Assembly (NCBI GenBank): GCA_002389055.1
Contig: DGNT01000118.1
Location: 1 to 15,297 of the forward strand
Source: Alcanivorax sp. UBA4485
Lineage (GTDB): Bacteria; Pseudomonadota; Gammaproteobacteria; Pseudomonadales; Alcanivoracaceae
Reading direction: 5' to 3'
DNA: 15,297 nucleotides
Under the pieces are notes generated by a model, which was not told the DNA's origin, searched no databases, and was given only the letters and a program-made list of their open reading frames with translations. Positions 1 through 5,880 of the stretch are shown one piece after another. How positions within the stretch are numbered: the first letter of the stretch is position 1; every line of letters begins with the position of its first letter. The position numbers were made by a program, and so were the translations under genes.

Positions 1-1664
1 TCGGCAAGACCACCATCGCGCGTATTCTGTCCCGCTGTCTGAACTGCGAAGAGGGGGTCAGCAGCCGCCCGTGTGGGGTCTGCCCCACCTGCGAGGAAAT
101 CGGCGAAGGCCGCTTCGTGGATCTGATCGAGGTGGACGCCGCCAGCCGCACCAAGGTGGAGGACACCCGCGAGCTGCTCGAGAACGTGCAGTACGCGCCC
201 ACCCGGGGCCGCTACAAGGTGTACCTGATCGATGAGGTGCACATGCTCTCGGCGCACTCCTTCAATGCGTTGCTGAAGACGCTGGAAGAACCGCCGCCGC
301 ACGTGAAATTCCTGCTTGCCACCACCGATCCGCAGCGTCTGCCGGTGACGGTGTTGTCCCGTTGTCTGCAGTTCAGCTTGAAGGCGCTGCCCGCCGAGCA
401 GATCGCCGGCCACCTGAAGGCCCTGCTCGAGCGCGAGATGATCCGCTTCGAGGAGCCGGCGTTGTTGGCCCTGGGCCGGGCGGCGCAGGGTTCCATGCGC
501 GACGCTTTGAGTCTCACCGACCAGGCGATTTCGTTCGGCGGCGAGCAGCTCAGCGCGCAGTCGGTGAGCGCCATGCTGGGCACTGTGGACCGGGGCCATG
601 TGCATACCCTGCTGGAGGCCCTGGCCGGTGGCGAAGCCGCCGGTGTGCTGCAGGGGCTGGCGGCGATCGCCGAACACGCGCCGGATGAGTTGGCCCTGCT
701 GGATGAGCTGGTATCCGCCCTGCACGAGCTGGCGGTGATCCAGGCGCTGGGCGGGGAGGGCGCCGACGAGACCATGGCCGCCCTGGCGGCGCGCTTCCAG
801 GCGGAGCAAATTCAGCTGTATTACGACGTGGCGCTGCGCGGGCGTCGGGATATCCAGGACGCCCCGGACGCCCGCGCGGCGCTGGAAATGATCCTGCTGC
901 GCATGGTGCTGTTCTCCCCGCGTGGCGTGTTGCCGGGCGGGGAGGCCCGCGCCCCGGCAAAAAAGCCTGACGCCCCGGCGCCGTCGCCCCAGGGCGGCGG
1001 GCCGGGGGATCTGCGCGCCTTGCTCGGCGGTGACACGCCCCGGCGCGCGGCGCCCAAGGAGCCGGTGGCGCCGGAGCCCCGCACCGAAGCGCCGCCGACC
1101 GCCGAGCCGCCGCCGGCTGAGAGCGCGCCCGCCGAAGCCCCCGCTGCGCGCGGTGAGCCGTCGTCGGCCACGTCATCCGCCCCGGCGCCGGCATCCGAAC
1201 CCGCGCCCGAGGCTGAGGCCGCGCCCACGCCGATGCCGCTGGCGGAGCCGGAATCCGACCAGGACGTGGGCTCCTGGTGGGCGGCCCTGGTGGAGCGCCT
1301 GCCGCTGGACGGCGCGGCGCGCAACCTGGCCCGCAACACGGTGCTGGCGGCGCGCCAGGAGAACCAGTGGACCCTGCGCCTGAGCACCGGCCACCAGGTG
1401 CTGGTGAACCCGGAGCGCACCCAGGAGCTGGCCGGCGCCCTCAGCGACTATTTTCAGCGCCGCATCCGGCTGAATCTGGAATACGACGCCGAGGCCGGCG
1501 ACACCCCGGAGGCCATCGACCAGGAGCGCCGGCGGGTGCGGCTGGAGGAAGCGCGCGGTGCCTTGCTGGAAGACCAGACCGTGCAGACCCTGATTCAGCA
1601 GTTCAACGCCCGGCTGGATGAAAGCAGCATCCAGCCCCGGGACCACGACCAATCCACCGATTGA
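1..1664 (+). CDS. dnaX: DNA polymerase III subunit tau/gamma, 5'-truncated
   Basis: Clamp-loader ATPase of the DNA polymerase III holoenzyme; it loads the sliding clamp, and its full-length tau form ties the loader to polymerase cores and helicase. The window opens inside the Walker A motif (GKTT, bases 3-14), so about 49 N-terminal residues are missing by comparison with the E. coli protein; 553 residues are visible. Seen in order: zinc-binding cysteines at visible residues 15, 24, 27 and 30; Walker B DEVH at 77-80; the clamp-loader SRC motif at 119-121; a Pro/Ala/Glu-rich linker (about bases 950-1260); and a C-terminal region starting SWWAALVERLPL that matches the tau-specific polymerase-binding part. 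A -1 frameshift cassette at 959-1007 predicts a gamma product ending shortly after the ATPase core. It is followed 12 bases later by ybaB and then recR, the usual order in gammaproteobacteria. Identity is very secure. Confidence 0.97.
   Translation, partial: GKTTIARILSRCLNCEEGVSSRPCGVCPTCEEIGEGRFVDLIEVDAASRTKVEDTRELLENVQYAPTRGRYKVYLIDEVHMLSAHSFNALLKTLEEPPPHVKFLLATTDPQRLPVTVLSRCLQFSLKALPAEQIAGHLKALLEREMIRFEEPALLALGRAAQGSMRDALSLTDQAISFGGEQLSAQSVSAMLGTVDRGHVHTLLEALAGGEAAGVLQGLAAIAEHAPDELALLDELVSALHELAVIQALGGEGADETMAALAARFQAEQIQLYYDVALRGRRDIQDAPDARAALEMILLRMVLFSPRGVLPGGEARAPAKKPDAPAPSPQGGGPGDLRALLGGDTPRRAAPKEPVAPEPRTEAPPTAEPPPAESAPAEAPAARGEPSSATSSAPAPASEPAPEAEAAPTPMPLAEPESDQDVGSWWAALVERLPLDGAARNLARNTVLAARQENQWTLRLSTGHQVLVNPERTQELAGALSDYFQRRIRLNLEYDAEAGDTPEAIDQERRRVRLEEARGALLEDQTVQTLIQQFNARLDESSIQPRDHDQSTD
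959..1007 (+). promoter_or_regulatory. dnaX -1 programmed ribosomal frameshift cassette
   Basis: In the reading frame the bases read A AAA AAG at 959-965, the same slippery heptamer used in E. coli dnaX. After a -1 slip the ribosome reads GCC and then TGA (968-970), so the product ends two codons later, as in E. coli gamma. Seven bases downstream a hairpin begins: 973-979 and 981-988 pair with 993-1001 and 1002-1007, giving 15 base pairs with one bulged G (980), one G-U pair and a 4-base loop (989-992). A purine-rich GGGGAGG (939-945) lies 13 bases upstream and could act as the internal Shine-Dalgarno stimulator. All elements are visible; that frameshifting occurs is inferred. The gamma form would be about 371 residues. 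Confidence 0.85.
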
Positions 1665-1676
1665 AAAAGGTGTGTC

Positions 1677-1994
1677 ATGGATTTCGATATGAACAACCTT
1701 CTCCAGCAGGCACAGCAGATGCAGGAGAAGATGAAGAAAGCACAGGACGAAGCCGCCAACGCGGAAGTCACCGGTGAAGCCGGTGCCGGCCTGGTGAAGG
1801 TGGTCATGAACGGCCGTCACGATGTGAAGAATGTGGTGCTGGATCCGAGCCTGATGAGCGAGGACAAGGAAATGCTGGAAGACCTGCTGGCTGCGGCGGT
1901 CAACGACGCGGTGCGCCGCGTGGAAAGCAGCCAGAAGGACATGATGAAGGGCATGACCGACGGCTTCCCCTTCCCGCCGGGGTTCAAGCCGTGA
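1677..1994 (+). CDS. ybaB: YbaB/EbfC family nucleoid-associated protein
   Basis: Small DNA-binding, nucleoid-associated protein of 105 residues (E. coli YbaB is 109). The family forms tweezer-like dimers that bind DNA. The sequence shows the typical amphipathic N-terminal helix rich in Met, Gln and Lys (NNLLQQAQQMQEKMKKAQ), a central beta region ending in VVLDPSLM, and a C-terminal helix with the DLLAAAVNDA motif, then a short Pro/Phe/Gly-rich tail. The ATG at 1677 is preceded by AAAAAGG (1664-1670) at a spacing of six bases. It sits 12 bases after dnaX, and its stop overlaps the recR start, so it is almost certainly co-transcribed and translationally coupled with both. Its exact cellular role is not fully settled; an association with recombination or replication is suggested by its constant position beside dnaX and recR. 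Confidence 0.95.
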   Translation: MDFDMNNLLQQAQQMQEKMKKAQDEAANAEVTGEAGAGLVKVVMNGRHDVKNVVLDPSLMSEDKEMLEDLLAAAVNDAVRRVESSQKDMMKGMTDGFPFPPGFKP

Positions 1995-2593
1995 AGCACA
2001 CTCCCCTGGTGGAGAAGCTGATCCAGTCGTTCACCTGCCTGCCCGGGGTGGGGCCGCGCTCCGCCCAGCGCATGGCCTATGCGCTGCTGGAGCGGGGCCG
2101 CGACGACGGCCGCGCCCTGGCGACGGCGCTGAACGCGGCGATGGATGGCGTCAAACAGTGCCGCCGCTGCCGCAACTATGCCGAGCAGGAACTGTGCCCG
2201 GTGTGCCAGGACCCGCGCCGTGACCCGGGCCTGGTGTGCATCGTTGCCTCGCCGGCGGACGTGCTGGCGGTGGAGCAATCGGCGGAATACCGGGGCCACT
2301 ATTTCGTGCTGATGGGCGAGCTGTCGCCGCTGGACGGCGTCGGCCCCCGTGAGCTGGGCCTGGACGTGTTGGAAGCACGCCTCAACGAAGGTCAGATTCA
2401 GGAACTGATCCTGGCCACCGGCACCACCGTGGAAGGCGAGGCCACCGCGCATTACGTGCTGGACCTGGCCCGGGAAGCCGGCGTCAGCGTCACCCGCATC
2501 GCCCAGGGCGTGCCCATGGGCGGCGACCTGGAATTCGTCGACGGCGCCACCCTGGCCCAGGCCCTGCGCGGCCGCCGGCCGTTCTCGTCTTGA
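1991..2593 (+). CDS. recR: Recombination mediator protein RecR
   Basis: RecR acts with RecO (and RecF) to load RecA onto SSB-coated single-stranded gaps during RecFOR-dependent repair. The 200-residue length matches the family. Domains in order: an N-terminal helix-hairpin-helix (LPGVGPRSAQRMA, about residues 17-29), a four-cysteine zinc finger (Cys57, 60, 69 and 72), a Toprim domain beginning near residue 81 (VCIVASPADV, then the acidic and glycine-rich parts around ATGTTVEGEATAHYV), and a C-terminal RIAQGVPMGGDLEFVDGATL segment typical of RecR. Translation starts at GTG 1991, which overlaps the ybaB stop by four bases (GTGA), the reason for choosing this start. It is the last gene of the block; a hairpin lies just after the stop. 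Confidence 0.97.
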   Translation: MKHTPLVEKLIQSFTCLPGVGPRSAQRMAYALLERGRDDGRALATALNAAMDGVKQCRRCRNYAEQELCPVCQDPRRDPGLVCIVASPADVLAVEQSAEYRGHYFVLMGELSPLDGVGPRELGLDVLEARLNEGQIQELILATGTTVEGEATAHYVLDLAREAGVSVTRIAQGVPMGGDLEFVDGATLAQALRGRRPFSS

Positions 2594-2607
2594 TCCCTTC
2601 CTGATCC

Positions 2608-2626
2608 GCGCGGGCGCCGCCCGCGT
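2608..2626 (+). terminator. Probable terminator after recR
   Basis: A 7-bp perfect GC stem (CGCGGGC at 2609-2615 paired with GCCCGCG at 2619-2625, loop GCC), extendable by one G-U pair, lies 15 bases after the recR stop. It is followed by a pyrimidine-rich but not uninterrupted T tract (TGTCTCTTCCTGTTGTG). It is well placed to end the dnaX-ybaB-recR transcript; the imperfect T tract lowers certainty. Confidence 0.55.
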
Positions 2627-2642
2627 GTCTCTTCCTGTTGTG

Positions 2643-2671
2643 TTGCTGCTTTTCCTCCACGGGGCTACCAT
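2643..2671 (+). promoter_or_regulatory. Possible sigma-70 promoter of the acyl-CoA dehydrogenase
   Basis: TTGCTG (2643-2648) and TACCAT (2666-2671) are separated by 17 bases. They match the -35 and -10 consensus at 3 and 4 of 6 positions. The fit is only moderate, but the element sits directly in front of the palindrome at 2675-2694, the arrangement expected when a repressor covers the transcription start. Confidence 0.35.
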
Positions 2672-2674
2672 GCG

Positions 2675-2694
2675 AACCAAGCAAGCGCTTGGTT
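2675..2694 (+). promoter_or_regulatory. Palindromic operator-like site
   Basis: A perfect inverted repeat, AACCAAGC (2675-2682) and GCTTGGTT (2687-2694), with a 4-base spacer. The centre also contains an overlapping 10-base palindrome, CAAGCGCTTG (2682-2691). Size and symmetry are those of TetR-family operators, which commonly control acyl-CoA dehydrogenase genes. It lies 29 bases before the dehydrogenase start. No TetR gene is present in the window, so the regulator is unknown. Confidence 0.6.
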
Positions 2695-2723
2695 TATGAC
2701 GCTCTATCCAATAAGGAGATCCC

Positions 2724-3866
2724 GTGCCTGAACTGTCCTATTTCGACGATACCCACCGCATGGTCCGCGACACCGTGCGCAGCTTCGTGCAGCGTGAAAT
2801 TTTGCCCTACGTCAACGATTGGGAAGAAGCCGGCGAATTCCCCCGCGAGCTTTATAAAAAGGCGGCGGAGGCCGGCATCCTCGGTATCGGCGCGCCGGAG
2901 CAGTGGGGCGGCAGCGGCGAGGACGTGTTCATGAAAGTGGCCGCCTGTGAAGAGATGGTGCGCTGCACCTCCGGCGGCGTGGGCGCCAGCCTGGGGTCGC
3001 TGGACATCGGTTTACCGCCGGTCTGGAAGTGGGGCTCGGAAGCGCTTCAGGAAAAGGTAGTGCCGCCGGTGCTGGCCGGCGACAAGATCGCCGCGCTGGC
3101 GGTGACCGAGCCGGGCGGCGGCTCCGACGTGGCCAACTTGCGCACCCGCGCGGTCCGTGACGGCGACCACTATGTGGTGAACGGCAGCAAGACCTTTATC
3201 ACCAGCGGCGTGCGCGCCGACTATTACACCGTGGCGGTACGCACCGGCCACCCGGGCTTCGGCGGCATCTCACTGCTGCTGGTGGAAAAGGGCACCCCCG
3301 GTTTCACCGTCGGCCGCAAGCTCAAGAAGATGGGCTGGTGGGCGTCCGACACCGCGGAACTGTTCTTCGAGGATTGCCGGGTACCGGCGGAGAACCTGAT
3401 CGGCGCGGAAAACGGCGGCTTCTTCTGCATCATGAGCAACTTCCAGATGGAGCGCCTGATTCTCGCGGTCACCGCCAACATGACCGCCCAGGTGGCGCTG
3501 GACGAAGCCATGGCCTATGCCCGCGAGCGCGAGGCGTTCGGCCGCCCGATCGCCGGCTTCCAGGTGACCCGCCACAAGCTGGCGGAAATGGCCACCCAGG
3601 TGGCCGTGAGCCGGGAATTCACCTACCGGGTGGCGGCGCGGCTGGCCAACGGCGAAGACTGCGTGCTGGATGTGTCCATGGCCAAGAACCAGGCCACCCA
3701 GTGCGCCGACCGGGTCACCTGGGACGCGGTGCAGATCTTCGGCGGTGCCGGGTACATGCGTGGCACCGTGGTGGAGCGGCTGTTCCGTGACAACCGCATC
3801 CTTTCCATCGGCGGCGGCACCTACGAGATCATGAACGAGGTGATCGCCAAGCGTTTGGGTCTGTAA
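2724..3866 (+). CDS. Acyl-CoA dehydrogenase, long-chain/isovaleryl-like catalytic type
   Basis: FAD-dependent enzyme catalysing alpha,beta-dehydrogenation of an acyl-CoA, as in fatty-acid or branched-chain degradation. At 380 residues it has the usual family length. The N-terminal helical domain spans about residues 1-120. The middle beta domain holds the flavin- and substrate-binding stretch AVTEPGGGSD (126-135) and NGSKTFITSG (153-162). The C-terminal helical domain carries REREAFGRPIAGFQ (267-280) and the QIFGGAGYMRG segment. In the position of the medium-chain-type catalytic Glu the sequence has Gly (SIGGGTYEIMNE), while a Glu is present at residue 243 in QMERL, the pattern of long-chain and isovaleryl-type enzymes. 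The start is GTG 2724, with AAGGAG at 2713-2718 five bases upstream. It stands alone, with its own promoter and operator, and converges with the AraC gene. The exact chain length of its substrate cannot be read. Confidence 0.93.
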   Translation: MPELSYFDDTHRMVRDTVRSFVQREILPYVNDWEEAGEFPRELYKKAAEAGILGIGAPEQWGGSGEDVFMKVAACEEMVRCTSGGVGASLGSLDIGLPPVWKWGSEALQEKVVPPVLAGDKIAALAVTEPGGGSDVANLRTRAVRDGDHYVVNGSKTFITSGVRADYYTVAVRTGHPGFGGISLLLVEKGTPGFTVGRKLKKMGWWASDTAELFFEDCRVPAENLIGAENGGFFCIMSNFQMERLILAVTANMTAQVALDEAMAYAREREAFGRPIAGFQVTRHKLAEMATQVAVSREFTYRVAARLANGEDCVLDVSMAKNQATQCADRVTWDAVQIFGGAGYMRGTVVERLFRDNRILSIGGGTYEIMNEVIAKRLGL

Positions 3867-3878
3867 GCCGTTGGTTCT

Positions 3879-3912
3879 GGCGCCGGCACTTAACGGCGCC
3901 GCTTACGGCGCC
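3879..3912. terminator. Hairpin-forming convergent intergenic repeat
   Basis: GGCGCCG (3879-3885) and CGGCGCC (3894-3900) form a 7-bp stem with an 8-base loop between the two convergent genes, and the loop covers the AraC stop codon. A third GGCGCC at 3907-3912 allows an alternative stem with 3895-3900. There is no T tract on either side, so intrinsic termination in either direction is uncertain. Confidence 0.35.
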
Positions 3913-4897
3913 TCACCTCACCGGGTGTGGTGCCGGTCCAGGCCCGGTAGGCTTTACTGAAACTGGCCTGATCGCTGTAACCCAGCCACTCGGCGATGGC
4001 GTCCAGCGGCAGGCAGGATTCCGAGAGATAGCGGGTGGCCACGCTTTGCCGCACCTCGCTGCGAATATCACTGAAGGAATAGCCGGCCAGGGCCAGATGC
4101 CGGCGCACACTGCGCGTGCTCATGCCCAGGCGCTGGGCCACGCGTTCCAGCGTACTCTCACGGCCGGGACGCTCGATCACCTGGCAGCGTACCCGCATCA
4201 CCATCTCCATGGCGTCACCCATGCCGTTGTCCTCCGGCGCCCATTCGATACGCTCGGTGGAGGTCGGCGTTAGCAGGCCATCGCCGGCTAACGGAATTGC
4301 CACTTCGTTACGTTCGCCCTGAAAGCGCACCGGCGCCCCGCCGGTAATCAGATGCCATCCCGCTGAACCGGGCTCACTGGGAAAGTCGAATTCAATGAAG
4401 CAGGTCCGCGACACCAGGGTGGCAAGCGCGTGGATGCCACCCATATAAATCTTGATCACGAAGTGACGGAGGTCGCCCAGATCCCAGACATCGACCAGGC
4501 GAACGCGCACACTGGCCCGGTCGTAGTGGATCTCAAGGTCCATGATCGGCACGCACACTCTCAGGTATTGCACGATCATGGCCGCCAGGTTGCGGTAGTC
4601 CTTCTGCCCTAACTGGGCGAAGCCCGTCAGACCATGGCAGTTGAGGTCCACCGCCTGGCCGAATTCAAAGGGCGCCCGTTCATCATTGAGCAGCGTCCGT
4701 GCTCTGCGCAGCAGCGAGCAGACCTGTTTCATGGACAGATACTGATCCGCGTCATCGAGCGTTGTCCGTTCCAGACCCGACCCTTGGAGAAACTGATCCG
4801 CGACGATGCCGCGTTGCTCGATGAAGTGAATGAATCGCCGTACATAGCGTACGGAGATCAAGGGCAAGTTATAATCTGATACTGTCGTTCCATCCAT
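3890..4897 (-). CDS. AraC-family transcriptional regulator, OruR/ArgR-like domain layout
   Basis: A 335-residue DNA-binding regulator. Residues of about 10-215 resemble the N-terminal sensing domain found in OruR-type AraC regulators (LPLISVRYVRRFIHFIEQRG; GLTGFAQLGQKDYRNLAAMI). The C-terminal AraC domain has two helix-turn-helix units: residues of about 249-272 (TLERVAQRLGMSTRSVRRHL) and 297-329 (LDAIAEWLGYSDQASFSKAYRAWTGTTPGEVRR), the second being the family signature. The ligand is unknown. It converges with the acyl-CoA dehydrogenase (23 bases apart) and diverges from the acyltransferase/RND operon across a 200-base region containing an 18-bp direct repeat spaced 21 bp, which I infer is its binding site. 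The ATG at 4897-4895 has only a weak upstream GGGT, so its translation may be inefficient. The very basic C-terminus (RRRKRRR) is unusual but short. Confidence 0.93.
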   Translation of the reverse strand: MDGTTVSDYNLPLISVRYVRRFIHFIEQRGIVADQFLQGSGLERTTLDDADQYLSMKQVCSLLRRARTLLNDERAPFEFGQAVDLNCHGLTGFAQLGQKDYRNLAAMIVQYLRVCVPIMDLEIHYDRASVRVRLVDVWDLGDLRHFVIKIYMGGIHALATLVSRTCFIEFDFPSEPGSAGWHLITGGAPVRFQGERNEVAIPLAGDGLLTPTSTERIEWAPEDNGMGDAMEMVMRVRCQVIERPGRESTLERVAQRLGMSTRSVRRHLALAGYSFSDIRSEVRQSVATRYLSESCLPLDAIAEWLGYSDQASFSKAYRAWTGTTPGEVRRRKRRR

Positions 4898-4986
4898 TTT
4901 TTTACCCGCGAAGAGTATTTGTAATCCATTTCCTACAATTTCTGTGATGGTCGTCCCAATAAGCTAAGCACCAAGAGCGTGTTCCG

Positions 4987-5025
4987 AAATCGTTGCCTCT
5001 TTTAACAAAAACGTGGCCGCTTTTA
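4987..5025 (+). promoter_or_regulatory. Direct repeat, probable AraC-family operator
   Basis: Two 18-base copies, 4987-5004 and 5008-5025, agree at 15 of 18 positions (shared pattern AAAnCGTnGCCnCTTTTA) and start exactly 21 bases apart, two helical turns. This is the standard geometry for an AraC-family dimer binding two half-sites on one face of DNA. The site lies between the divergent AraC gene and the six-gene operon. The repeat is directly seen; the binding protein is inferred from position. Confidence 0.65.
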
Positions 5026-5029
5026 CTAT
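5002..5029 (+). promoter_or_regulatory. Candidate promoter of the acyltransferase/RND operon
   Basis: TTAACA (5002-5007, 5 of 6 to the -35 consensus) and TACTAT (5024-5029, 4 of 6 to the -10 consensus) are separated by 16 bases. This predicts a start near 5036 and a leader of about 60 bases. It overlaps both halves of the 21-bp direct repeat, which would favour repression. If the regulator is an activator, the real promoter may lie slightly further downstream, where only poor -10 matches are visible. The rest of 4898-5097 is AT-rich and shows no other gene. Confidence 0.4.
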
Positions 5030-5097
5030 TAAAAACTTCCGTTTCTGACCACAAGATGTCCGCGGCCTGAAGTTACTGGGAACAGACGGAGTCGGAC

Positions 5098-5871
5098 ATG
5101 GCAAGGAAAGGGAAGACGCTTCTTAAAGCGCGCTACGTGCCTATTTGTAGGGTTTCCGTGGATCTCATGCACCGAATGTATGAGGTCTACCGGCGCTATT
5201 ACGAAAATATCAGTCTCGAGGTGTTCTCGCGGGACATGGTGGAAAAGAACGGTGTTTTTGTGATTCAAGAACGCGTCAGCGGTCGTACGGTTGGCTTCTC
5301 CACACTAAAAGTAATGGATATGGAGGTGGCCGGGAAGAAAGTCACCGGCGTGTTCAGTGGCGACACTATTATTGAAAAAGAATTTTGGGGAAACAAAGTA
5401 CTGCAGTTCCAGTTTTTCCTGAGATTGATAAGAGAGAAGTTGAAACGGCCGGGTCGTCCTTTGTTCTGGCTTTTGATTTCCAAGGGCTACAAAACCTACC
5501 TGTTATTAGCCAATAATTTTTATACCTATTACCCCCATCCCGAGGGCCGGCACGACTATCTTGCCGAGCACGTCGGTACCTATTGTCGGGAATTATTTCC
5601 CGGATATTTCTGCGAACGCCGCTATTTGCTCGACTTTGGAAACGGCTACACCCATCTGAAGGATGACGTGGCCGGTATTACTGACGAGATGCGTCGCGCC
5701 AGCGCCAAGATCCGCTTTTTCGAGGAGCGCAATCCCTCCTGGCACCGGGGTACCGAGCTGCCCTGCATCGGTCTGGTGGACAGCCACTTGCTGATGCGCT
5801 ACCCACTGGATGTCTGGCGCAAGCGCCGCCGCAAGGCCGCGCCGGCGGCGCGCCCTGTCGCGTACGAGTAG
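5098..5871 (+). CDS. GNAT-fold acyltransferase-like protein, function unknown
   Basis: I cannot assign this 257-residue protein to a named enzyme. Its pattern suggests the acyl-CoA N-acyltransferase (GNAT) fold: strand pair GVFVIQERVSGRTVGFSTLKV (52-72), a turn and strand KKVTGVFSGDTIIEKEFWG (80-98) leading into a helix where acyl-CoA would bind, then PLFWLLISKGYKTYLLLANNF (121-141), like the C-terminal strand-helix of that fold. The tail (RKRRRKAAPAARP) is basic. ATG 5098 has GGAG (5088-5091) six bases upstream. It is the first gene of the six-gene operon, with the GH3 gene starting 3-9 bases after its stop. Its G+C is about 46% over 5101-5520, far below the neighbours, rising only in the last 200 bases, which suggests separate origin or later acquisition. 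Role inferred: transfer of an acyl group to an amine. Fold assignment is by eye. Confidence 0.8.
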   Translation: MARKGKTLLKARYVPICRVSVDLMHRMYEVYRRYYENISLEVFSRDMVEKNGVFVIQERVSGRTVGFSTLKVMDMEVAGKKVTGVFSGDTIIEKEFWGNKVLQFQFFLRLIREKLKRPGRPLFWLLISKGYKTYLLLANNFYTYYPHPEGRHDYLAEHVGTYCRELFPGYFCERRYLLDFGNGYTHLKDDVAGITDEMRRASAKIRFFEERNPSWHRGTELPCIGLVDSHLLMRYPLDVWRKRRRKAAPAARPVAYE

Positions 5872-5880
5872 GGGGTGGCC

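Noticed and set aside
1050..1250. Repetitive GCC/CCG-rich stretch in dnaX as a DNA repeat element
   Set aside because: It encodes the Pro/Ala/Glu-rich flexible linker of tau in frame; low complexity of the protein explains it.
1173..1820. 215-residue open frame on the minus strand across dnaX and ybaB
   Set aside because: It lies opposite two secure genes, has His/Gln/Leu-rich composition typical of antisense frames in GC-rich DNA, and has no recognisable domain.
5058..5097. GTCCG (5058-5062) and CGGAC (5093-5097) as a leader hairpin hiding the operon's ribosome site
   Set aside because: Only five base pairs closing a loop of 30 bases; too weak to claim as a riboswitch or translational control.
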